NCBI GenBank assembly: GCA_025462755.1
Contig: JAOAPF010000447.1
Span: 22,328-86,327 of the forward strand
Length of the DNA stretch: 64,000 bases
Direction of reading: 5' to 3'
DNA from: Edaphobacter sp.
Lineage (GTDB): Bacteria > Acidobacteriota > Terriglobia > Terriglobales > Acidobacteriaceae
Each line of letters begins with the position of its first letter. The stretch's first letter is position 1. Shown here one piece after another: positions 17,372 through 24,966 of this stretch. The position numbers and the translations under genes were made by a program. Under the pieces are notes generated by a model. It did no database searches, was not told the DNA's origin, and saw nothing but the letters and a program-made list of their open reading frames with translations.

Positions 17372-17968
17372 TCACCGAATTTCGTCTCTATTTGCGCCTG
17401 ATTGGCCTTGAATTGCGCCTGATTGCCCTTGAGTTGCGTTTGATTGGCCCTCGGGCGCCATGGCAATTCCCAGCTGCTCCATCATCGTCATCAGGTTCCA
17501 GGTCGACCATACCTCTGCGATCTTTGAACCCTCGAGGCGGTTGATAGAAATGCCGTCGACGGTGGCTTTTTTGTTAGTCGGTGGCATGCCGAGGAACTGG
17601 CCCTTGTGGGTGCCCGTCCCTGTCCAGTGCACCACGACCTCGTTCCGTTCGGCGATAGTGTCGTCAATCGTGAACGTCAGGTCGGGGAAGCCGTTCCGGC
17701 AGTTCTGTATGTGGTTTTTGATGTTCTCCGCTCCCGAAGTAAGAGAAGGAAACACAGGGTCGTGGTAGCGGCAATCGTTTGCGACGAGCTCCGAGACAGC
17801 GTTCAGGTTTCCCCGGCTCCAACACTCGTCCATGAATCTCTGCACGATCTGCTTGTTGTCTGTGGGTTGCATGTCACGTGAAGACTCAGCGCGTTGCGTG
17901 TTACGCGAAGACTCAGTTGATTGCATGTTGCGTGAAGACTCATTGGGTTGCATGTTCGGTGAGGACAT
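17372..17968 (-). CDS. Ester cyclase (SnoaL-like polyketide cyclase family) with repeat tails
   Basis: The 198-residue protein contains a SnoaL-like ester-cyclase domain (about residues 38-170): IVQRFMDECWSRGNLNAVSE, DCRYHDPVFP, FPDLTFTIDDTIAERNEVVV, and WTGTGTHKGQFLGMPPTNK, a typical motif series. The domain usually binds a small cyclic ligand; substrates are rarely known. Both ends are unusual. The first 36 residues are four imperfect nine-residue repeats (27-bp DNA units, 17870-17968), and the C-terminus has three imperfect seven-residue QGQSGA repeats (21-bp units, about 17394-17456). Such repeats can change copy number by slippage. AGGGGG lies about eight bases before the start. Confidence 0.8.
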   Translation of the reverse strand: MSSPNMQPNESSRNMQSTESSRNTQRAESSRDMQPTDNKQIVQRFMDECWSRGNLNAVSELVANDCRYHDPVFPSLTSGAENIKNHIQNCRNGFPDLTFTIDDTIAERNEVVVHWTGTGTHKGQFLGMPPTNKKATVDGISINRLEGSKIAEVWSTWNLMTMMEQLGIAMAPEGQSNATQGQSGAIQGQSGANRDEIR

Positions 17969-18565
17969 AGTGAGTCCCCCTTTCTATGGCCCGGAATTAT
18001 AGGCCGATTCGATCACCGCTAGCGGAGGAAAACTCGCGCCCGAGCACGAACCCTGCCCCGGCCAAAAAACGGGGCCGAGATCGCGCACCCGAGTTTACGC
18101 TCTGGAGAGACTCCGGATGACTCTGAATAGCCATGCGAGCTAACGGCAGATGCGCGATATCAATTGTTCTTGTCTGTTGACGTCAAGGTATCGTGTGGTT
18201 TCCGATGTTTGAAGAACCATCCGTTCGAGGCGGTCGAGAGGAAGCCAAAACCAACGAGAAGAATCACTGTAATCAGAACTCCCACAGCGAACATAATCAT
18301 GCTGCCCCCTTGGTCTTAGCTGTTCTGCGTCAGCACGCAGGAATGGCCAATCAAACCTGAACTCTCAGGAAACACACTACGCTTATCGCTTCAGAGCGAA
18401 ATACCCCATAGGGGGCAGGTGAATGGGCGTAGGTGCAAGGATGGTGCAAACATCCGCCAAGATGGGACACCCGTCCGCCGTGGTTCGGTCAGATGCGGTC
18501 CACCCGCCGGCGGAAAGTGGTGCCTAAGGTATGCTCTCCAAGGAAAGGGAATATTGCTGACAGAC
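17969..18565. other. Intergenic region with one small ORF
   Basis: Apart from the small minus-strand membrane ORF at 18160-18300 I see no gene here. The right part (about 18400-18560) should contain the promoter of the cupin gene. Confidence 0.4.
18160..18300 (-). CDS. Small single-span membrane protein
   Basis: The ATG at 18298-18300 is preceded by AGGGGG at four-base spacing. The 46-residue product is one membrane helix (FAVGVLITVILLVGFGFL) followed by a polar, Lys/His-rich tail ending in TGA. No family is recognised. The good ribosome site and helix-tail architecture argue for a real small protein, but codon bias cannot be tested reliably at this length. Confidence 0.45.
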   Translation of the reverse strand: MIMFAVGVLITVILLVGFGFLSTASNGWFFKHRKPHDTLTSTDKNN

Positions 18566-19018
18566 ATGACGACGAACACACGCGAAGAGATAAGGATTGG
18601 GCAGTTGGCGATTCGCTACCTGGTCGAAGGCAAGGACTCCGGAGGCTCCGTCGCCATCTTCGAGCTCGACGTCCCCGCCGGAGCGAAGGTGCCCATCGCG
18701 CACAGTCACGACGCCTACGAGGAGACCATCTACGGCATCGAAGGCGTCCTCACCTTCACGCTCGAAGGCCGCAAAATCGAAGTCGGCCCCGGCGACGCGC
18801 TCTGCATCCCTCGCGGAGCGGTCCACCGCTTCGACAATCTTCACTCTGCCAACTCCAGAACGCTCGCAATCGTCAGTCCCGGCATCCTCAGCCCGGATTA
18901 CTTCCGCGAAATCGCCGCCGTCGCCAAAGCCGCAGCCACGTCTACACCGCCAGCCCCGCCCGATCCCAAAGCTCTCGCCGAAGTCATGCGCCGCCACGGC
19001 CTCACCCCGGCTCTCTGA
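18566..19018 (+). CDS. Cupin-domain protein
   Basis: The 150-residue product is a single cupin. The first cupin motif is recognisable as PIAHSHDAYEETIYGIEGVL, giving His-x-His and Glu ligands. The second is GDALCIPRGAVHRFDN with the final His, so a metal-binding site looks complete. The C-terminal 40 residues are Ala/Pro-rich helices. Substrate cannot be inferred. The start is uncertain: the ATG at 18566 follows the purine-rich AGGAAAGGGA at long distance, while a TTG at 18554 has AGGA at nine bases and would add four residues. Confidence 0.75.
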   Translation: MTTNTREEIRIGQLAIRYLVEGKDSGGSVAIFELDVPAGAKVPIAHSHDAYEETIYGIEGVLTFTLEGRKIEVGPGDALCIPRGAVHRFDNLHSANSRTLAIVSPGILSPDYFREIAAVAKAAATSTPPAPPDPKALAEVMRRHGLTPAL

Positions 19019-19244
19019 TGCTTCGGGTTGGCGCGTGGGCGCAACTGACCACTCGTCGATCAAGACAATGACACTATGAATGGGTCGACCATCGATATCT
19101 CGGCGACACCAGCGGTGAAGCTAAGATGATGAGGATGCAACCGTGTGCATTGTTTTGGGCCAGATATGGTCATTATCCGACCCGCGGGCAAACTAATGCG
19201 GTTTGCTGTTACCCTTCTCCATAACCATTCATGGAGGAGTTGGC

Positions 19245-19721
19245 ATGGAACTAGAGACTGCGTTGAGGCTGGCGCGTGCAGGTAGATCGTTGCTGTTTTT
19301 AGGAGCCGGCTTTTCTTGCGATACACCCAACGCGGGGACTGGAAAAATGCGAAGCGGTCAGGGCTTCTCGAATCTCCTTGCCAGCAAGGTTGACCTGCCA
19401 GAGGGAACTGGCCTCATGGATACGTCTGAAGCTTACCTTGAACAATATGGGGCAACCGCACTGGTGGGAGAACTAATGTTAGAGTTTTCCGCTATAGATT
19501 TGCTCCCACATGAAAGATTCATGGCTTCTGTACCGTGGAGACAGATTTATACGACTAACTATGATGATGTGGTCGAGAAGGCGTATAAGAACCGTGGATT
19601 TACCGTCAGATGGATAAATTCGAATATGCCGGTATCTTCGGTATTGCATGGGGAACCAGTCTGTATCCATTTAAATGGGTCGGTTTTGGGTTTGAACGCG
19701 ACGCTTCGCAAATCAGACTAA
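19245..19721 (+). CDS. 5' fragment: SIR2-like domain, first part
   Basis: This is the frame read from the well-supported ATG to the premature TAA, about 158 residues. It carries the nucleotide-binding GAGFS and TTNYDD motifs and the conserved histidine region, but lacks the C-terminal strand-helix (VGYSTYD) that completes the fold. It is therefore unlikely to be a functional NADase alone. Its last three residues (KSD) are out of the family pattern. Confidence 0.6.
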   Translation: MELETALRLARAGRSLLFLGAGFSCDTPNAGTGKMRSGQGFSNLLASKVDLPEGTGLMDTSEAYLEQYGATALVGELMLEFSAIDLLPHERFMASVPWRQIYTTNYDDVVEKAYKNRGFTVRWINSNMPVSSVLHGEPVCIHLNGSVLGLNATLRKSD

Positions 19722-21634
19722 CCGATTCTAGCTACCTCACTTCGGCACTAACCGATTCAGACTGGGCCGTTCGGCTTCGTCAGGATATAGATGCAGCGCA
19801 GGCAGTGTTTTTTGTTGGTTATTCCACATACGATATCGATATTGCGAGGTTGCTGAATTCTAAGCCTGCGATTCGCGAGAAAAGCTTTTTTGTTGTGGGA
19901 TCTTCACCGACGGCCATCCTAAAACGCCGTATCGAGAAATTTGGTTTCAATACTGAGATGACTGCAGAGGCATTTTTCTCGGAAATCACAAAAGATGAAT
20001 ACGCTCCAAAAATCAAAACGTCGCTTCCTGAGATTTGCATTCGAACCTATCAACCAATCCCTGCGAGGATTCCGTTCGCCGACAGGGATGTCTTTGATCT
20101 ATTCATGATCGGTCGGCTCTCGGAAGGCTTCGTCTTCGATTCAGTAAGTGGAAAGATAAAGTATGTCTTACAGCGAAAGGCCCTGGCACGGGTTCTCAAT
20201 CTTCTAGAAGCTTCTCCCGCGGCGGTAGCAATTCATTCCTCACTAGGCAATGGCAAAACTGTTTTTCTTGACATGGTGAAAGCCATTGCAGCTACTTCCG
20301 GATTCACAGTCGTCGAATTGGTAAAGCAGCGAGACGGCCTGTTTGAGGAGCTAAATGAAGTCTTGAAAAGAGACGGAAAGCTGCTTCTAGTGATCGACAA
20401 CTATGGTGATTGGCAAGAAGCGATCCGCTTCATCGGCATGCACCATAAAAAGAATATTTCTATTCTTCTCGCGGCCCGAGCAAGCACCAACGATGTACTG
20501 GCTACACGCATTCAAGGATTTTTGAACCTCGGTGAATTGAATGAGGTCTCGCTAGATAAGCTGATCGATAGTGATCTGCTTGAAATCGTGCGATTCATGG
20601 ACACATATGGATTTTGGGGAGACAAGGCTAGTTGGTCAGAAGATCGAAAGCTCAGACATCTTTCGAATAATTGCGGGAGGGAATGGCACGCTATCCTCAT
20701 CGAGCTGTTCAAAGCGCCTCAAATCAGAGATCGTCTAGATAGCTTGATCCACGCTATTCAGGCAGAAACTAATTTCAATACGATATTGATCGCCATCCTC
20801 GTGTTGGCTATCATTGACCACCCTGCAACGAGCGACATCCTAACGGACCTATGCGGTGAAAGCACACTAACAATCGGATTTCGCCAGAATGCGGTCATTC
20901 GAGAGTTGATCGATTTTGAATCCGATGAAGTAAAGTTGAGGTCCGCTGTGACTGGAGCCTTCATCCTGAAGAGAGTAGCCGATCCAGAGCTTGTATTGGA
21001 AAGCCTGAAACGGATTACTAAAGCGGCGGATCAGGCATCCTTAGTATCTCGTGAATACTTTGCCATCCTCGCTGCGTTCACTCGTTTTGGTAACGTTCAG
21101 AATTTCTTCCCGGAAGAAGACGGTATCTCGTATGTGATTCGGTACTACGAAGCTATGAAAGAACTGAGGCAATGTCGTCGCTATCCGCTCTTCTGGCTTC
21201 AGTATGCGATTGCCTGCTTATTTCATCATGATTTTGCGAGGGCTGGTACTTACTTCGCATCCGCATACTCCTTTGCGAAACGGAACAATTTTCGCACTTT
21301 CCAGATTGATAATCATTACGCACGGTATCTGTTACTCAAGAGTATTCATGACGGGAATGCTCTGACTGCCATGGATGCATTTAGGAATGCGCAGAAATTG
21401 ATAGTCGAACAAATGAAAAATGAACGACTGCACTATCCCTACCGGACTGCACTGTTAGTTGGCGACTGGTTTGACGCTTTCGGCGACCAATTAACTGCGG
21501 AACAGCTTCAGGAGGTAAAACGCGCTGCGAGCTTCATTGCTGCGCGCATTTCTGAGCTGCCGGAACTGAATCAGCAACACAGAGACGTTGTTGAATGTTA
21601 CAGGCGGATGCGGCTGATCATCGATAAGATGTGA
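19610..21634 (+). CDS. 3' fragment: end of SIR2 domain, P-loop NTPase, helical C-terminus
   Basis: The second frame is open from about 19610, but its true coding starts at 19712 (IRLTDSSYL). The first 34 residues are out-of-frame shadow of the SIR2 part. It contains the end of the SIR2 fold, the P-loop at about 20246, Walker B near 20396, and the helical C-terminal region thought to sense the trigger in STAND-type proteins. No ribosome site is evident at its possible internal starts. Confidence 0.55.
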   Translation: MDKFEYAGIFGIAWGTSLYPFKWVGFGFERDASQIRLTDSSYLTSALTDSDWAVRLRQDIDAAQAVFFVGYSTYDIDIARLLNSKPAIREKSFFVVGSSPTAILKRRIEKFGFNTEMTAEAFFSEITKDEYAPKIKTSLPEICIRTYQPIPARIPFADRDVFDLFMIGRLSEGFVFDSVSGKIKYVLQRKALARVLNLLEASPAAVAIHSSLGNGKTVFLDMVKAIAATSGFTVVELVKQRDGLFEELNEVLKRDGKLLLVIDNYGDWQEAIRFIGMHHKKNISILLAARASTNDVLATRIQGFLNLGELNEVSLDKLIDSDLLEIVRFMDTYGFWGDKASWSEDRKLRHLSNNCGREWHAILIELFKAPQIRDRLDSLIHAIQAETNFNTILIAILVLAIIDHPATSDILTDLCGESTLTIGFRQNAVIRELIDFESDEVKLRSAVTGAFILKRVADPELVLESLKRITKAADQASLVSREYFAILAAFTRFGNVQNFFPEEDGISYVIRYYEAMKELRQCRRYPLFWLQYAIACLFHHDFARAGTYFASAYSFAKRNNFRTFQIDNHYARYLLLKSIHDGNALTAMDAFRNAQKLIVEQMKNERLHYPYRTALLVGDWFDAFGDQLTAEQLQEVKRAASFIAARISELPELNQQHRDVVECYRRMRLIIDKM

Positions 21635-21972
21635 TAGTCACCCTTCGTGACAAGAACGAGCGCAGGCTAAACCCATTCCTCTTTTCTCGTAAGCCGGTTA
21701 CCGCACGGCTGAAGCCTTTACTTAAGCAACACTATTCCAGAAGCGTTCCCTCTTCGGGGATGACTACAGGCAGCGCGACAACATTCCCAAAACGGGAATC
21801 CCTAAAAATAAATCCGGAAAAAGTGGCGTGTTTTCGAGCCCGAAAAATGACCGTCAACTTACCAGCGTTTCACCAGCAACCCACCACAAATTCACCATCG
21901 AAAAACCACGTTCTGCACACCCGTTTTTGCCAAAACCCCCAGCAAAAACGGGGTAAACCGCCCCAGAAAAAA
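21635..21972. other. Spacer between SIR2 gene and gyrA
   Basis: The spacer holds the gyrA-tail-like segment, a short hairpin (21783-21799), and a CACCA-rich stretch (about 21882-21915) that resembles 55520-55600. A weak GGGG/CCCC hairpin with T-run at about 21940-21962 could terminate gyrA. No gene is seen. Confidence 0.45.
21741..21776 (-). repeat. Partial second copy of the gyrA 3' end
   Basis: On the minus strand this reads VALPVVIP-EEGTLLE then TAG. The true GyrA end (21973-22050) reads VAAAVVIP, eight or nine extra residues, then EEGTLLQ and TAA. The 15 bases at 21741-21755 (aagcgttccctcttc) are identical to 21982-21996. The copy lacks the 24-odd bases encoding the extra residues. A hairpin ATTCCC/GGGAAT follows at 21783-21799. 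Confidence 0.55.
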
Positions 21973-24849
21973 TTACTGCAAAAGCGTTCCCTCTTCCGGT
22001 TGGATCTTCGCTTCTTCGGGCGGGATGACGACGGCAGCAGCCACTTTGTCCTGCGGTTCGAGGTCGAGCAGCTTGACCCCCTGGGTGCTGCGCCCCGCAG
22101 CCCGGATGGATTTCGTGTCGATCCGGATGATCTTGCCGAACTGGCTGATGACCATCAGCTCGCTGGTCTCGTCCACCAGATTGATACTAGACACCTTACC
22201 CACCTTCGGCGTCGCCTTCATGTTGATGACGCCCTTGCCGCCGCGCGACTGCAGACGGTACTGATCCACATCCGTCCGCTTGCCATAACCGCTCTCCGAG
22301 ACCGAAAGAATGAGGCAAGGCGTAAGCCCAAGCTGCTTGTCCAGCTTCTCCAGCTTCGCCGCCGTCTCTTCCGAGATCGCCGGCGCGCTCAGCTCCGAAG
22401 GATCGCCCGACAACTCAAGCGGAGTAACCGACGCAGAATCTGCAACTTCGTCGATCGCAGCTTCCACCTGATTCGTCAGTCCTTTCTGCGCCGCCCGCTC
22501 CAGCCGCTGCTTATTCCGCGCCTCATTCGAAGGAGTTACCGCCGCCCCAATCAAATAATCGCCCTTGCGCAGCGAGATCCCGCGGTTCCCCGTAGCCGGA
22601 CGCCCCATCGGCCGTAAGTCCTGTTCATTGAACCGTATAGCCATGCCATCATGAGTCGCAAGAAAGATGACCTGCTGCCCATCCGTGACCCGCGCCGTGA
22701 TCAACTCATCATCCTTCTCGATGTTGATCGCGATGATTCCACGGGACATAACGTTCGAGAAGTCCTTCAGCGCAGTCTTCTTCACCGTGCCATTCCGCGT
22801 AGCAAAAAGGATGTACTTGTTCTCTTCCTCTAAGTCCCTGACAGGAAGGATAGTTACGACCTTCTCCCCAGGCTGCAGCGCAACCAGCGAGGCCATAGCC
22901 TTGCCCTTCCCCGCCGCCCCAATGTCCGGAACCTCATACACCTTAAGCCAGTACACCCGCCCAGTGTTAGTAAAACAAAGGAGATAAGCGTGAGTCGAGT
23001 CAATAATGAGCTGCGCAACAAAGTCCTCTTCACGCGTCTTCATCCCAAGCCGCCCAGTCCCCCCGCGCCTCTGCTGCCGGTAAGTGGAGATAGGTGTGCG
23101 CTTGAGGTAGCCCGTATTCGACACGGTGACCGCAACCTGCTCATCCGTAATAAGATCTTCCAATTGCAGCTCAGTAGTCTCGTCAATAATTTGCGTGCGG
23201 CGAGCATCACCGTACTTATCCCGAATCTCCGTAAGCTCCTTGATAATCACCTTGCGCAGCTTCGCGGGTGAAGCAAGGATCGACTCGAACTCCGTGATAT
23301 TGTCGCGAACCTCGGCCAGTTCTTTGAGCAACTCGTCAATGGAAAGCTGTGTAAGCCGATAGAGCTGCAGTTCCAGGATTGCGTCGATCTGCTTGTACGA
23401 GAGAATCAACGTGCCGGTGGCCGAGAAAGTCATGTCCACGCCGTACTTCTTTGGATCCAGCGTGATACCGCGCAGTTCCGTGCCACGAAGATTGATGCGT
23501 TTGCTGGAGAAGTAGCCAAAGAGATTTTCGCGAGCATCCGGTCTTGACGCGGATTGCCGAATGATCTTGATGACGTTGTCGAGGTGATCGAGCGAAATCT
23601 GGTAACCGAGAAGGATGTGCTCGCGATCACGAGCCTTGCCAAGGAGGAACGCCGTCCGGCGGCGCACGACCTCGACCCGGTGGTCGAGGAAGGCGCGGAT
23701 AGCCTGGTCTAACGGGAGTTCCTTCGGCTGGCCATTGTGGACAGCGAGGAAGATCATCGAGAACGACTCCTGCATCTGGGTGTGTTTGTGGAGCTGATTG
23801 AGGACGATCTGGTGCTCGGCTCCGCGCTTGAGGCCGATGACGATGCGCATGCCGTCGCGGTCGGACTCGTCGCGGAACTCGTCGCGAGCAATGTCGGTGA
23901 TGACGCCCTCGTTGACCAGTTCGGCGATCCGCTCGATGAGCTTGGCCTTGTTGACCTGGTAGGGGATCTCCGTGACGATGATGGCCTGGCGTCCACCCGA
24001 GATGTTTTCGATGGAGGCCTTGGCGCGCATCATGAAACGGCCGCGGCCAGTGCGGTAGGTCTGGGCAATGTTCGTCTTGCCCACAATGTAGCCGCCGGTG
24101 GGAAAGTCGGGACCCTTGACATGCTCGAGGCAGAGCTCAAGGTCGGAGCGGGTTTCCGCTTTGTCCTTGGAGAGAAGCGCGATGCAGGCGTTGGCGACTT
24201 CGGTGAGATTGTGAGGCGGAATGTTGGTCGCCATCCCGACGGCGATGCCGCTGCTGCCGTTGATGATGAGGTTGGGAATGCGCGCCGGGAGGACTGTGGG
24301 CTCAAGGGAGGACTCGTCGTAGTTAGGCGCGAAGTCGACGGTGTCGGAGTCGATGTCAGCGAGCATCTCGCCGGCGAGACGGGTGAGACGGGATTCGGTG
24401 TAACGCATCGCCGCGGCGGAGTCGCCATCGACGGAGCCGAAGTTGCCCTGGCCATCGACTAAGAGATAACGAAGGCTGAAGGGTTGGGCGAGGCGAACCA
24501 TCGTGTCGTAGATGGCGGAATCGCCGTGGGGATGATAGTTGCCCATGACATGGCCGACGACCTTGGCGGACTTGGTGTACTTCTTGTTGAACTGGAGGCC
24601 CATCTCCTGCATGCCGTAGAGGATGCGGCGGTGAACGGGCTTTAGGCCGTCGCGGACATCGGGCAGAGCGCGGCCTATGATAACTGACATGGAGTAGTCG
24701 AGATAGGACCGGCGCATCTCCTCTTCAATGTTGATGGAGAGCATGAAGGCGGCGCCACGGCCCTGGACGTTGTTGCCGGGAGGTCCGTCAGGATTTTCGG
24801 GAGTATTCGGGGGAGTGAGGGGTAGTTCGGGGTTCTGATCGTCTGCCAT
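21973..24849 (-). CDS. gyrA: DNA gyrase subunit A
   Basis: The 958-residue protein is GyrA, the breakage-reunion subunit of gyrase that introduces negative supercoils with GyrB. The catalytic tyrosine is Tyr150 in AAMRYTE. The quinolone-determining segment [10 protein letters not shown] carries Ser111 and Asp115, equivalent to Ser83 and Asp87 of E. coli, so those two positions are wild type. Numbering is shifted by about 28 because of a Pro/Asn-rich N-terminal extension. The GyrA box is QRRGGTG, and a second similar element (QSRGGKG) lies in the C-terminal wrapping domain. A Glu/Ala-rich insertion between blades (22380-22530) is unusual. The tail ends EEGTLLQ. gyrB is not adjacent. Confidence 0.97.
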   Translation of the reverse strand: MADDQNPELPLTPPNTPENPDGPPGNNVQGRGAAFMLSINIEEEMRRSYLDYSMSVIIGRALPDVRDGLKPVHRRILYGMQEMGLQFNKKYTKSAKVVGHVMGNYHPHGDSAIYDTMVRLAQPFSLRYLLVDGQGNFGSVDGDSAAAMRYTESRLTRLAGEMLADIDSDTVDFAPNYDESSLEPTVLPARIPNLIINGSSGIAVGMATNIPPHNLTEVANACIALLSKDKAETRSDLELCLEHVKGPDFPTGGYIVGKTNIAQTYRTGRGRFMMRAKASIENISGGRQAIIVTEIPYQVNKAKLIERIAELVNEGVITDIARDEFRDESDRDGMRIVIGLKRGAEHQIVLNQLHKHTQMQESFSMIFLAVHNGQPKELPLDQAIRAFLDHRVEVVRRRTAFLLGKARDREHILLGYQISLDHLDNVIKIIRQSASRPDARENLFGYFSSKRINLRGTELRGITLDPKKYGVDMTFSATGTLILSYKQIDAILELQLYRLTQLSIDELLKELAEVRDNITEFESILASPAKLRKVIIKELTEIRDKYGDARRTQIIDETTELQLEDLITDEQVAVTVSNTGYLKRTPISTYRQQRRGGTGRLGMKTREEDFVAQLIIDSTHAYLLCFTNTGRVYWLKVYEVPDIGAAGKGKAMASLVALQPGEKVVTILPVRDLEEENKYILFATRNGTVKKTALKDFSNVMSRGIIAINIEKDDELITARVTDGQQVIFLATHDGMAIRFNEQDLRPMGRPATGNRGISLRKGDYLIGAAVTPSNEARNKQRLERAAQKGLTNQVEAAIDEVADSASVTPLELSGDPSELSAPAISEETAAKLEKLDKQLGLTPCLILSVSESGYGKRTDVDQYRLQSRGGKGVINMKATPKVGKVSSINLVDETSELMVISQFGKIIRIDTKSIRAAGRSTQGVKLLDLEPQDKVAAAVVIPPEEAKIQPEEGTLLQ

Positions 24850-24922
24850 GGTTTATAGCTCTATTATAGAGGGTTTTTGGTTGTGCAGAGGGCTGGAACA
24901 GAAGGGTGAGAGACGACACAAA

Positions 24923-24942
24923 GGGCGCTCCGAAGAGCGCCC
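24923..24942 (-). terminator. Intrinsic terminator after TonB receptor
   Basis: GGGCGCTC and GAGCGCCC pair around a CGAA/TTCG tetraloop, followed on the minus strand by CTTTGTGT. It lies 24 bases after the stop of the Oar-like receptor gene, and a T-run on the other side could also stop plus-strand transcription. Confidence 0.75.
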
Positions 24943-24966
24943 CTTTTGCGGTTGGTTGATGTTGGG

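Larger units (their letters stand above)
19245..21634 (+). pseudogene. SIR2-like NADase plus P-loop NTPase defence-type gene, frameshifted
   Basis: Read through one lost base, this is a protein of about 796 residues. GGAGGAG lies five bases before the ATG. Residues 1-270 form a SIR2-like domain: FLGAGFS (20-24), TTNYDD (103-108), LHG and IHLNG around His135 onward, and a final VGYSTYDIDI. The middle is a P-loop NTPase: GNGKT (about 335-339) and LLLVIDN with Asp385. The last 350 residues are helical without clear motifs. SIR2-NTPase architectures of this kind (for example Avs5 and other SIR2-STAND proteins) abort phage infection by NAD+ depletion. Lines of the gene count at 40-47% GC, below its neighbours, implying transfer. 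The frame breaks at the A-run 19710-19712; one extra A would restore it. Without that, the product is truncated at 19721. Confidence 0.75.

Noticed and set aside
19700-19725. Programmed -1 frameshift in the SIR2 gene
   Set aside because: The sequence around 19710 is not a slippery heptamer and no strong downstream stem is apparent; a single-base deletion is simpler.
21631-22617. Plus-strand frame starting at the SIR2 stop and running over the gyrA end
   Set aside because: It overlaps conserved GyrA sequence and has Arg-rich shadow composition; it shows no ribosome site.
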